Below, in pieces: positions 28,078-35,877 of a stretch of DNA of 64,000 nucleotides (positions are counted from its first letter, which is position 1; each line of letters opens with the position of its first letter). The DNA lies in the NCBI RefSeq assembly GCF_017794765.1, contig NZ_CP051236.1, forward strand, positions 2,866,176-2,930,175. The letters run 5' to 3'. A program made the position numbers and the translations under genes. Source of the DNA: Nitratireductor sp. (GTDB taxonomy: Bacteria > Pseudomonadota > Alphaproteobacteria > Rhizobiales > Rhizobiaceae). The notes beneath the pieces were generated by a model. The model was given only the letters and a program-made list of their open reading frames with translations, was not told the origin of the DNA and ran no database searches.

Positions 28078-29133
28078 ATGCCCTCTCTTCAAGCTCTCAA
28101 AAGGTCTGCCCGATACGAGCTGATCCGCGCCGGCTTGGAGGGTACGGCCCTGGCTCTGCACCTGGGGTTGCCTCTGGCCAACCCAAAACGTGGTGTCATA
28201 TTTGCCCTCCACCATGTGGATTCTGAAAGCCCCGCTAGCTGGGTGCCAAATGCCTGGTTGAGCATAACGCCCGCCTTCCTTGAAGAGGCCATCCAGGTCT
28301 GCCGGGAAGAGGGCCTGATACCCATTGCACTCGAAGATTTGCCTGAGCGGCTTGCCGACCCCCGGGACACAAGCCGGTATGTCTGCTTCACTCTGGATGA
28401 CGGCTATCGGGACAATGCACGCTTCGCCGCGCCTGTTTTCCGGAGGCAGGCTGTCCCTTACACGGTCTTCATCACATCCGGCTTCGTCGAGCGAAGTAGG
28501 TCTATCTGGTGGAAGACCGCTCAGGAACTCGTCATGAACACGAACGATGTCGATCTTTCAGCGTTCGGAATTGATGCGCGCGTGCGCATTGAACACCGTG
28601 CCGAACGGGTCGCGCTGTTCGATCGTTTGGCAAACGCCATAAGTGAAGCGCAAGACGAAGACGCTGCGATTGACCGGCTCGACGCTCTGGCATTCGCTCA
28701 TGGCATAGACCCGCTGGCAATCACCGAGCGTTTGACGATGGACGCCAGCGAACTTGCCGGGCTCGCCGCAGATTCGCTTGCCCGCTTCGGCGCGCACACA
28801 CTCACGCACGCCAATCTGACCAAGGTGGATGCCAGGCGCCTGAAAACGGAAATGGATGATTCAGCGTCGAAGGTTTGCGACTATGTGGGCACGCGACCGA
28901 CAACCTTTGCTTACCCCTACGGCTATCCGTCCGCTGTCGGTCCACGCGAGATCGCAGCCGCACGGCAATCAGGTTTTGCCGCCGCAGTCACCACGAGGCC
29001 GGGCCTCCTGTCCCGGACATCCGCCAGCGCTATGACAGCGCTGCCGCGCGTGTCACTCAACGGCTTCTATCAGCGCAAACGCTATGTGCGCGCCCTCCTG
29101 TCAGGTCTGCCGTTTCGCTTCCGGAAAGGCTGA
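28078..29133 (+). CDS. Polysaccharide deacetylase family protein (NodB-like, CE4)
   Basis: 351 aa. The first catalytic motif is FTLDDGYRDN (Asp pair, about residue 104), the second HTLTHANL (metal-binding His residues), and TFAYPYGYPS is the third. These are the CE4 metal-dependent N- or O-deacetylase motifs. No signal peptide is evident, so the substrate is probably cytoplasmic or membrane-associated (a cell-surface glycan precursor). A helical insert of about 100 residues lies between the first two motifs. It runs co-directionally with xthA, about 106 bases apart. Confidence 0.88.
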   Translation: MPSLQALKRSARYELIRAGLEGTALALHLGLPLANPKRGVIFALHHVDSESPASWVPNAWLSITPAFLEEAIQVCREEGLIPIALEDLPERLADPRDTSRYVCFTLDDGYRDNARFAAPVFRRQAVPYTVFITSGFVERSRSIWWKTAQELVMNTNDVDLSAFGIDARVRIEHRAERVALFDRLANAISEAQDEDAAIDRLDALAFAHGIDPLAITERLTMDASELAGLAADSLARFGAHTLTHANLTKVDARRLKTEMDDSASKVCDYVGTRPTTFAYPYGYPSAVGPREIAAARQSGFAAAVTTRPGLLSRTSASAMTALPRVSLNGFYQRKRYVRALLSGLPFRFRKG

Positions 29134-29239
29134 AGCCTGATTGGAGCGTCGCTCGGCACAGTCTGTCAGTATCCTGCACAAGGCGGTTGCGGCGCATTCC
29201 CGACCCACCTAAGAAAGAGTTGAGTTGTGGAAGGGCCCC

Positions 29240-30031
29240 ATGAAGATCGCTACCTGGAACATCAACGGCGTCAAGGCGCGCATCGACAATCTTCTGCACT
29301 GGCTTGAAGAGTCCAGTCCGGACATCGCCTGTCTTCAGGAAATCAAATCCGTCGACGAGCTCTTTCCACGCGAGCCGATCGAAGCGCTCGGCTACCATGT
29401 GGAGACCCACGGCCAGAAAGGCTTCAACGGTGTGGCGCTCCTCTCGAAACTGCGCTTCGACGAGGTCAATCGCGGTCTGCCGGGTGACGACAGTGACGAG
29501 CAGGCCCGCTTTATCGAGGGCGTGTTTTCCACCGATAGAGGAGTTCTCAGGGTCGTTTCGCTGTACCTGCCGAATGGCAATCCCGTCGACAGCGAGAAGT
29601 TTCCCTACAAACTCGGCTGGATGGAGCGTCTTGAAAAGTGGAGTGCCGAGCGCCTCAAGCTGGAAGAACCCCTCGTTCTGGCTGGTGATTACAACGTCAT
29701 CCCCGAACCAGAAGATGCAAAGAACCCCGAGGCATGGGTGGGCGACGCCCTTTTTCGTCCCGAGAGCCGGCAGGCCTTCCGGCGGCTGGGCGCTCTGGGT
29801 TTCACCGACGCATTGCGCGCAGTCAATCAGGATGATGGCGTCTACACGTTCTGGGACTATCAGGCAGGAGCCTGGCAGAAGAACAATGGCATCCGCATCG
29901 ATCATCTGATGCTTTCACCCGAAGCCGCCGATTACATAGGTGCCGTCACGGTTGAAAAGCACACGCGCGGCTGGGAAAAGCCATCCGACCACGTCCCTGT
30001 CGTTCTTGATCTGAAATTGCGCCCAGCCTGA
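29240..30031 (+). CDS. xthA: Exodeoxyribonuclease III / AP endonuclease
   Basis: DNA base-excision-repair nuclease of the exonuclease III family, 263 aa. Motifs: MKIATWNINGVKAR, CLQEIKS (metal-binding Glu), LVLAGDYNVIPEPED (catalytic Asp/Asn), and the C-terminal RIDHLMLS and SDHVPVVLDL (catalytic His). The start at 29240 was chosen over a GTG at 29225 because homologues begin MKIATWN, and a purine-rich AAGGG lies upstream. Confidence 0.96.
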   Translation: MKIATWNINGVKARIDNLLHWLEESSPDIACLQEIKSVDELFPREPIEALGYHVETHGQKGFNGVALLSKLRFDEVNRGLPGDDSDEQARFIEGVFSTDRGVLRVVSLYLPNGNPVDSEKFPYKLGWMERLEKWSAERLKLEEPLVLAGDYNVIPEPEDAKNPEAWVGDALFRPESRQAFRRLGALGFTDALRAVNQDDGVYTFWDYQAGAWQKNNGIRIDHLMLSPEAADYIGAVTVEKHTRGWEKPSDHVPVVLDLKLRPA

Positions 30032-30098
30032 ACGCCCCGGGCCGAATTAACCCGGGTCAATGGCCACGTGCCGCGCCCGGTGTTAACATGATCCTGTT

Positions 30099-30392
30099 AT
30101 GCCCACGTTGCGGTACCTAGGGATCGCCGCTCTGGCGGTCACGCTTTCCCTGCCAGTCGCAGGCTCCTCTGCGGCCGATTGCCAGTGCCGCGCCAATGGA
30201 GCGGCTTTTCGTCAGGGAGAAACAGCCTGCCTCACACTGCCGGACGGACCGCGCCTGGCTCGGTGCGAGATGGTTCTCAACAATTCATCCTGGAAAATTC
30301 TCGATCAGGCCTGCTTCCAGACGTCGAAGCTTCTGGAAAACGCCGTCCCAATGACAGTGGCGCGTTATCGCGCACAGTCTGGCGGGCACTAG
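30099..30392 (+). CDS. Small secreted cysteine-containing protein (97 aa)
   Basis: No family recognised. A signal peptide covers about residues 1-26 (cut after SSA or SAA), leaving a mature domain of about 70 residues with four cysteines (DCQCRANG, ACLTL, RCEMVL, ACFQTS) that could form two disulfides. Convergent with exoR: its stop lies within a GC-rich hairpin that also borders the exoR stop. Confidence 0.75.
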   Translation: MPTLRYLGIAALAVTLSLPVAGSSAADCQCRANGAAFRQGETACLTLPDGPRLARCEMVLNNSSWKILDQACFQTSKLLENAVPMTVARYRAQSGGH

Positions 30393-30401
30393 GCGCCCGC
30401 C
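30381..30401. terminator. GC-rich hairpin between convergent genes
   Basis: GGCGGGC (30381-30387) pairs with GCCCGCC (30395-30401), spanning the stop codon of the small secreted protein. No T-run on either side, so its efficiency as a terminator is doubtful. Confidence 0.4.
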
Positions 30402-30411
30402 GTGTTGCCGA

Positions 30412-31215
30412 TCAATCGAAGCCGTTTTCGCGCAGATCATGCGCCAGCGCGATTGCAGTGCGCCGGTCTGATTCTCCAGCCAGAGCAAAAGCCTGTTCCT
30501 GCATGGCCCTGATCCAGCCAACATCGTTCGGCGCGGCACGGTCCAGCGCCGCTGTCATCATCGCCAGACCTTTTACCACGCGGCCACTTTCGAACAGGAT
30601 ATGCCCGAGCATGGCCTGTGCGCCCGAGTGCCCCTTCTCGGCAGCGAGCTGGAACCAGCGTGCAGCCTGCTGCACGCTCTGGGCCACGCCCTCACCGTCC
30701 AGAAACATTCGGCCAACCTGGTACTGAGCCTCCGGATTCCGGTAGGTCGCAGCCGCCCGCATGAAATGCTCCTGCGCGGCAAGAGGATTGGCGCGGATCG
30801 GGCTATCGGGAATGCCCGTTTTCAGATATTTGCCCAACGCCACAAGCGCGTCCGAAACATAGGTCTCGTCCGGACTGCCCGGTCGCACATCCTGTTGAGC
30901 CACCGCAGAAAAAAACTTGAACGCTTCCCGATCGTTGCGGGCGACACCGTCACCTTCGGCATACATGCGGGCCAGTTTCCAGCGCGCACCAACCTGACCG
31001 TTCTCGGCGGCATAGCGATAGGCTTCAAGGGCCTCTTCCTTGTCGCCCCGCTTGTAAGCAGAGAAAGCGAAGCGGAACACGGCCCAGGGGCTACGCTTTT
31101 CCTGCTCCTGAATAACAGTGTTCTCGTCCAGTGCATAAGCGGTGCCCGGCAGCGCCGCAAAGGACGCCACCAGACCGGCAAGAACAGCTGTTTTCCCTGC
31201 TTCAAATATCCGCAT
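30412..31215 (-). CDS. exoR: ExoR, periplasmic Sel1-repeat regulator
   Basis: Periplasmic repressor of the ChvG/ChvI two-component system controlling exopolysaccharide, motility and host interaction in rhizobia; 267 aa. The signal peptide is cut after TAYA near residue 28. Sel1-like helical repeats follow ([49 protein letters not shown]), along with ExoR-specific [19 protein letters not shown] and RGL-type [11 protein letters not shown]. The first 14 bases overlap the end of ilvD, so the two are co-transcribed or the exoR promoter lies inside ilvD. The SD is weak (AAAGAAAG). The chvG/chvI genes are not in the window. Confidence 0.85.
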   Translation of the reverse strand: MRIFEAGKTAVLAGLVASFAALPGTAYALDENTVIQEQEKRSPWAVFRFAFSAYKRGDKEEALEAYRYAAENGQVGARWKLARMYAEGDGVARNDREAFKFFSAVAQQDVRPGSPDETYVSDALVALGKYLKTGIPDSPIRANPLAAQEHFMRAAATYRNPEAQYQVGRMFLDGEGVAQSVQQAARWFQLAAEKGHSGAQAMLGHILFESGRVVKGLAMMTAALDRAAPNDVGWIRAMQEQAFALAGESDRRTAIALAHDLRENGFD

Positions 31216-32926
31216 AACAGTGCGTTTCTTTCTTTGCCCCCGGATGGGTGACAGCTCCATCACGGGCCGGTCCAACCGTCTGGGCATATTTCCAGATCGC
31301 GCCGGACTGATAGTCCGTCTCGCGCGGTTTCCATTCCTTTGCGCGCTCTGCGAGTTCTTTATCGCTGAGCGCCACGTCAATCGTGCCGGCCTCGGCATCG
31401 ATGGTGATGACATCGCCATCCTTCAAGAGGCCGATTGGCCCGCATGCTGCCGCTTCCGGCCCAACATGACCGATGCAGAACCCGCGGGTCGCGCCCGAGA
31501 ACCGGCCATCGGTGATGAGCGCAACCTTGTCGCCCATTCCCTGACCGTAGAGGGCTGCCGTGGTTGCGAGCATCTCGCGCATCCCCGGTCCGCCCTTCGG
31601 GCCTTCGTAGCGAATGACCAGTACTTCGCCTTCCTTGTACTTCCGCTCGGTCACGGCAGCGAAACACTCTTCCTCGGAATCGAAGCAACGCGCCGGACCC
31701 GAAAATGTGAGGTTCTTCATGCCTGCGACCTTAACGATCGCGCCTTCAGGCGCCAGATTGCCCTTAAGGCCAACCACACCGCCGGTCTTCGTGATCGGAT
31801 TGTTCGCCGGACGAACCACATCCTGATCTGCATTCCACGGAACATGCTCCATGTTTTCGGCAATTGTGCGGCCAGTCACGGTCATGCAGTCGCCGTGCAG
31901 ATATCCGTGTTCCAGCAGCGTCTTCATGAGGAGCGGGATACCGCCGGCTTCAAACATGTCCTTTGCAACATATTTCCCGCCCGGCTTCAGGTCGGCAATA
32001 TAAGGCGTCTTCTTGAAGATCTCCGCCACATCGAACAGTGTGAATTCGATACCCGCTTCATGCGCAATCGCTGGCAAGTGCAGCGCGGCGTTGGTCGAAC
32101 CGCCCGAGGCTGCAACAACGGCCGCCGCGTTTTCCAGAGCCTTGCGGGTCACGATATCGCGCGGACGAATCTGCTTGGCGATGAGCTCCATCACCTTTTC
32201 ACCCGATGCATAATTGAACCGGTCACGCATCTCATAAGGAGCAGGCGCGCCGCAGGAATAGGGCAGAGCCAGGCCAATCGCCTCGGCAACCGTTGCCATC
32301 GTGTTGGCCGTGAACTGCGCACCGCAGGAACCGGCCGAAGGGCATGCTGCCTGCTCGATCTCGCTCAGATCCTCGTCGGAGATCGATCCCACGGAGTGCT
32401 GGCCGACGGCCTCGAACACATCCTGAACCGTGATCTGCCGGCCGCGGTAGGTGCCGGGCAGGATCGAACCGCCATAAATGAACACGGATGGCACGTTGAG
32501 CCGCACCATCGCCATCATCATGCCGGGAAGCGACTTGTCGCAGCCTGCCAGGCCGACCAGAGCATCGTAGCAGTGACCGCGCATGGTGAGCTCGACGGAA
32601 TCGGCAATGACGTCACGCGACACGAGTGACGACTTCATGCCCTGGTGTCCCATGGCGATGCCGTCCGTCACCGTTATGGTAGTGAATTCGCGCGGTGTGC
32701 CGTGAGCAGCCGCCACCCCCTTCTTGACGACCTGCGCCTGACGCATCAGCGAAATGTTGCAGGGCGCAGCCTCGTTCCAGCAGGTTGCAACACCCACCAG
32801 CGGCTGGGCGATCTCTTCTTCCGAAAGCCCCATGGCATAGAGATACGAGCGATGCGGTGCCCTTGCCGGCCCAACAGTGACGTATCGGCTTGGAAGTTTG
32901 TCTTTCGAAATTGCTTTTGCGTCCAT
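31202..32926 (-). CDS. ilvD: Dihydroxy-acid dehydratase
   Basis: Fe-S dehydratase of valine, isoleucine and pantothenate synthesis; 574 aa. Cluster-ligand cysteines appear in [25 protein letters not shown] and [17 protein letters not shown]; the C-terminal half has [22 protein letters not shown]. The start at 32926 has GGGG upstream and gives the normal length; the frame continues to 33103. A stem CATCGA/TCGATG lies about 60 bases upstream of the start. The stop lies inside the exoR start. Confidence 0.96.
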   Translation of the reverse strand: MDAKAISKDKLPSRYVTVGPARAPHRSYLYAMGLSEEEIAQPLVGVATCWNEAAPCNISLMRQAQVVKKGVAAAHGTPREFTTITVTDGIAMGHQGMKSSLVSRDVIADSVELTMRGHCYDALVGLAGCDKSLPGMMMAMVRLNVPSVFIYGGSILPGTYRGRQITVQDVFEAVGQHSVGSISDEDLSEIEQAACPSAGSCGAQFTANTMATVAEAIGLALPYSCGAPAPYEMRDRFNYASGEKVMELIAKQIRPRDIVTRKALENAAAVVAASGGSTNAALHLPAIAHEAGIEFTLFDVAEIFKKTPYIADLKPGGKYVAKDMFEAGGIPLLMKTLLEHGYLHGDCMTVTGRTIAENMEHVPWNADQDVVRPANNPITKTGGVVGLKGNLAPEGAIVKVAGMKNLTFSGPARCFDSEEECFAAVTERKYKEGEVLVIRYEGPKGGPGMREMLATTAALYGQGMGDKVALITDGRFSGATRGFCIGHVGPEAAACGPIGLLKDGDVITIDAEAGTIDVALSDKELAERAKEWKPRETDYQSGAIWKYAQTVGPARDGAVTHPGAKKETHCYADI

Positions 32927-33131
32927 AATTACCCCAGCCGCAGCGCGCGGCACTTCTCCTGAACAGTCGGTTGTGACCCGTGCGCCATCGAGCATTTTCG
33001 ATGCGCCGGGTTTATGGCGGGAAATTGGCGTTTCGTCCCACCCCATTCTTAACCGAATGCTTATTGAGAAACTGTTGCCAAATGAACACATTGCCCTGTG
33101 CACAACAGTCAGGGGCTGTCAGCAGTGGAAA

Positions 33132-33152
33132 CAGGGCGCACAAAGCGCCCTG
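33132..33152 (-). terminator. Terminator after terC
   Basis: CAGGGCGC (33132-33139) pairs with GCGCCCTG (33145-33152), 5-nt loop; on the minus strand it is followed by TTTCC. Short T-run, moderate terminator between terC and ilvD. Confidence 0.6.
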
Positions 33153-33167
33153 CCCGTCATGGCAGAT

Positions 33168-34100
33168 TCACGACTGCATTCCCTGTTCCTCACGCTTTCG
33201 CGCGATGATCGAGGCGACGATCGAGCCTCCGATCAGAAGCACCGTGACAGAGAGAGCCAGCGGTGAGGGAATCTTGATCCAGTGCGCAACCAGCATTTTG
33301 AGGCCAATGAACATCAAAACCAGAGAGAGTCCGGTTTTGAGGTGCTTGAAGGTTCGCATCATGCCGGAGAGAACGAAGAACATCGCGCGCAATCCCATCA
33401 CCGCGAACACGTTGGACGAAAAGACGATGAAGGGATCGTTGGAGATGGCGAGAACGGCCGGAATGGAATCGACCGCAAAGATCAGATCCGTGAATTCCAC
33501 TGTCACCAGAACGACGAAAAGCGGCGTCATGAAAAGAACGCCGTTGCGCTTTGTCAGAAAGCGGGAGCCTTCATATTCCTGTGTGACACGCCCGGTTTTC
33601 ATCAAGAGCTTCACGATCCGGCTTTCCCCCGGGTCGATCATCTCTTCGTCGGACGTCATCATCTTGAAGCCGGAGAAGACGAGAAGCGCCCCCAGCGCCA
33701 TACCGATGACCATAAACTGATCAACCAGCTTCACGCCCGGAACGATCAGCGAAAGACGCATCACGATCGCGCCCAGGATGCCGTAGAAGAGCACGCGATA
33801 CTGCGCCTCGGAAGGTACCTTGAAATAAGTGAATATGAGCGCGATGACGAAGATGTTGTCGAGGGAAAGCGCCTGTTCGATCAGATATCCGGTCAGAAAC
33901 TCCGCGCCCCGGTCCTTGCCACCGAAGTAAAACACGCCCATGGCGAAAATCATGGCAAGTGCGACGTAACCGGCGACTGTCTTCATCGCTTCACGCGTCG
34001 TTATGACGTGATCGCGCCGATGGAGAACGAAGAGATCGAAAAAGAGGACTACGGCCACGAAGGCCAGAAAACCGGGCCAAAGCCAGTCATGCATTGTCAT
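33168..34100 (-). CDS. TerC family integral membrane protein
   Basis: Polytopic protein of 310 aa with about eight to nine membrane segments. TerC/Alx motifs are LSLDNIFVIALIF and VEFTDLIFAVDSIPAVLAI, each carrying conserved acidic residues within the membrane. Known members (Alx, TerC) have been tied to manganese export and to metalation of exported proteins, and historically to tellurite resistance. No ter operon is present, so a metal-export role is the better inference. I looked for a yybP-ykoY riboswitch upstream and did not find its consensus. Confidence 0.9.
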   Translation of the reverse strand: MTMHDWLWPGFLAFVAVVLFFDLFVLHRRDHVITTREAMKTVAGYVALAMIFAMGVFYFGGKDRGAEFLTGYLIEQALSLDNIFVIALIFTYFKVPSEAQYRVLFYGILGAIVMRLSLIVPGVKLVDQFMVIGMALGALLVFSGFKMMTSDEEMIDPGESRIVKLLMKTGRVTQEYEGSRFLTKRNGVLFMTPLFVVLVTVEFTDLIFAVDSIPAVLAISNDPFIVFSSNVFAVMGLRAMFFVLSGMMRTFKHLKTGLSLVLMFIGLKMLVAHWIKIPSPLALSVTVLLIGGSIVASIIARKREEQGMQS

Positions 34101-34298
34101 GGAGAGATACGAGGTTTGCGCCGCGTTTGCGCGTTGTCGTTCGATCCGACATCACAGGCAACGCCTTGCCTGCCAGAGGGGCCCGGATCGGGTGACTGCT
34201 CTTATGTGCGGCAAAACCCGTCACAATACAAGTCTTGTCACCCGCCGCCGCCTGCCCGCTCATCCCGCTGGAAGACCGCTTCTCCTTCCCGAGACCAA

Positions 34299-34322
34299 AA
34301 GACCCGGCCGAAGCCGGGTCTT
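34299..34322 (-). terminator. Terminator after the OmpP1/FadL gene
   Basis: AAGACCCGGC (34299-34308) pairs with GCCGGGTCTT (34313-34322) around a 4-nt loop; on the minus strand the stem ends in TCTTTTGG. The 10-bp stem makes this a credible terminator. Confidence 0.7.
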
Positions 34323-34363
34323 GGGGGAAATGGGATCAATCCCTCGATATCGATAAATGGGGC

Positions 34364-35470
34364 CTACCATTTGACCTTGTAGTTGGCCGATATGATGCCG
34401 GCCCAACCTGAATCCACGGCATTGCCGATTTCGATCCCCTTCGTGGCCTCGGCGCTGGCCAGATAAGATACAGCACCGCCCAGGCGGAGTTCCCCACCAA
34501 GAGAATCCTTCATGCTGACACCGGCGGCCAAAAGCCATTTGTCGGTGCGGAAATCATAGCCGGTCGAGACGCCACGGTCCCACTGAAGGCTGACGAGGCC
34601 CGACACATTATCTGTAAACGCGTGGCCAATACCACCGGTGACGGTCCAGCCATCCCGCCAGTAATACTGGTTCTGGCTGGTGCCGACGCCGGTCACATTG
34701 AGGTTCAGCGTTTCATTAACAGACCAGTCAGTCCAACGGACAGAACCAAAGGCAAGCCAGCCAGGTGCGATGCCGGATTGAACTTTCAATTCCACACTTT
34801 GCGGAAGTTCACCATTTCCCGCAGCCGGTACCGGGACGATTACACCCGGTCCCATCATCAGATTGCCGCTGCCGGTGGCATCATGCGTCGTGCCCGAACG
34901 ATACATAAGCTCGGTGCGAAACGCGATGTCCGGTATTTCGTAAGCGACACCGGCCCGCCACCCCACGGCACTGCTCGTGAGATCTACGTCAAGAGCACCC
35001 GCGCCACCGAGGAAGTCATAGTTGAACTTTTCAAGAAACGCCCCGCCCAGGACGGCAAGTCGCCCCTTCCCCATGTTCATGAACACGGCACAGGTCGCCC
35101 CGAATTCGGTAACCGTAAATTTCTCTGACAGCTTGCCCGCCGGACCGAAGGGCGAAGCGTATGTCGAGGCAGCACCATAGACATCCGTATAGGTGCCAGC
35201 GCATGAGAGATTGTCTGAAACCTTAAACTTCACAGCACCGGAAGGAATGGCATAGGTGTCCAGATAATCCGTACCCACAAGAGCCGGATTCGTCGACTTG
35301 GAAAACTTCTGCGTCGGAACGACGATGATCGCACCTGCACGCATGTTAAAGTTACCATCCTCATAAAGGATGTCGGTGTCAGCAGTACCACGCGAAAAAC
35401 CGCCCGCCTGAGCTGAACCAATAGCCGCAGCCAGAACGGTCGAAGCCGATAGAATGCGAACCAAACGCAT
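34364..35470 (-). CDS. Outer-membrane OmpP1/FadL-family porin
   Basis: Outer-membrane beta-barrel of 368 aa. The signal peptide is cut after GSAQA (residue ~22), leaving an N-terminal GGFSRGTADTDILYEDGN like the OmpP1/FadL plug region. Alternating-hydrophobic strands run to a terminal aromatic (YKVKW), the usual BAM signal. Family members carry long-chain fatty acids and other hydrophobic compounds across the outer membrane. A very strong SD (GGAGGAGAGGGG) lies eight bases or so before the ATG at 35470. Its predicted promoter and an upstream inverted repeat are listed separately. Confidence 0.88.
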   Translation of the reverse strand: MRLVRILSASTVLAAAIGSAQAGGFSRGTADTDILYEDGNFNMRAGAIIVVPTQKFSKSTNPALVGTDYLDTYAIPSGAVKFKVSDNLSCAGTYTDVYGAASTYASPFGPAGKLSEKFTVTEFGATCAVFMNMGKGRLAVLGGAFLEKFNYDFLGGAGALDVDLTSSAVGWRAGVAYEIPDIAFRTELMYRSGTTHDATGSGNLMMGPGVIVPVPAAGNGELPQSVELKVQSGIAPGWLAFGSVRWTDWSVNETLNLNVTGVGTSQNQYYWRDGWTVTGGIGHAFTDNVSGLVSLQWDRGVSTGYDFRTDKWLLAAGVSMKDSLGGELRLGGAVSYLASAEATKGIEIGNAVDSGWAGIISANYKVKW

Positions 35471-35500
35471 GAGATCCCCTCTCCTCCAATTGCTCATTCA

Positions 35501-35528
35501 AGAATAGCAGCGCCATCCCGAACCTCAA
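35501..35528 (-). promoter_or_regulatory. Predicted promoter of the OmpP1/FadL gene
   Basis: Minus strand: TTGAGG (35523-35528), 16-bp spacer, TATTCT (35501-35506). The predicted start near 35494 leaves a 24-base leader carrying the strong SD. Confidence 0.45.
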
Positions 35529-35559
35529 TTGTTACTGTACAGCTTGTCGCACCTCACGC

Positions 35560-35573
35560 TTACGTGAACGTAA
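35560..35573. promoter_or_regulatory. Inverted repeat TTACGT-GA-ACGTAA, candidate operator
   Basis: Perfect 6-2-6 inverted repeat about 90 bases upstream of the OmpP1 start and upstream of its predicted -35. The shape resembles sites of MerR-type regulators of fatty-acid and branched-chain degradation (LiuR-like), from memory only. Confidence 0.4.
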
Positions 35574-35809
35574 TACGCCTATCGGATATTGGCGTGACAA
35601 CCTGCTCGCCTTGGCTCAGCAAAGCCGCGATGGCCTTAAAATTCCCCTGAAATCGACACATTTTGCTCCAACGAATTCGCAAATTCGACACCAGTTGCAC
35701 AATAGCAACACCCGCCGGAGATTTCGCGAAACCGTCACAAACCGGTCGCGCGGAACGTCTCCGACACGCGTCTTCGCCACCCGATCACGAATCATACGGC
35801 GCAATGAGA

Positions 35810-35843
35810 AAGCCGCGCTCACCGCACAGGGCGAACGCGGCTT
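35810..35843 (-). terminator. Probable terminator after valS
   Basis: AAGCCGCG (35810-35817) pairs with CGCGGCTT (35836-35843) with partial inner pairing; on the minus strand the stem is followed by TCTC. Weak T-run. Confidence 0.5.
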
Positions 35844-35877
35844 GGGAGCCTATGTCAAACGCAGGAATAGTGGTCGA

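Larger units (their letters stand above)
35498..35877. other. Intergenic region between valS and the OmpP1 gene
   Basis: About 380 bases without a convincing gene. From the OmpP1 side it holds a predicted promoter (35501-35528), a 14-bp inverted repeat (35560-35573), an AT-richer stretch at about 35630-35710 with no feature I can name, and a hairpin at 35810-35843 next to the valS stop. The longest open frames in it have atypical codon use and no SD. Confidence 0.6.

Noticed and set aside
31142..32629. A 495-codon plus-strand frame
   Set aside because: Antisense to ilvD, with no family resemblance; a GC-driven shadow.
34101..34298. Possible yybP-ykoY manganese riboswitch upstream of terC
   Set aside because: The conserved GGGGAGUAGC-type core and its partner loop are not present on the minus strand.
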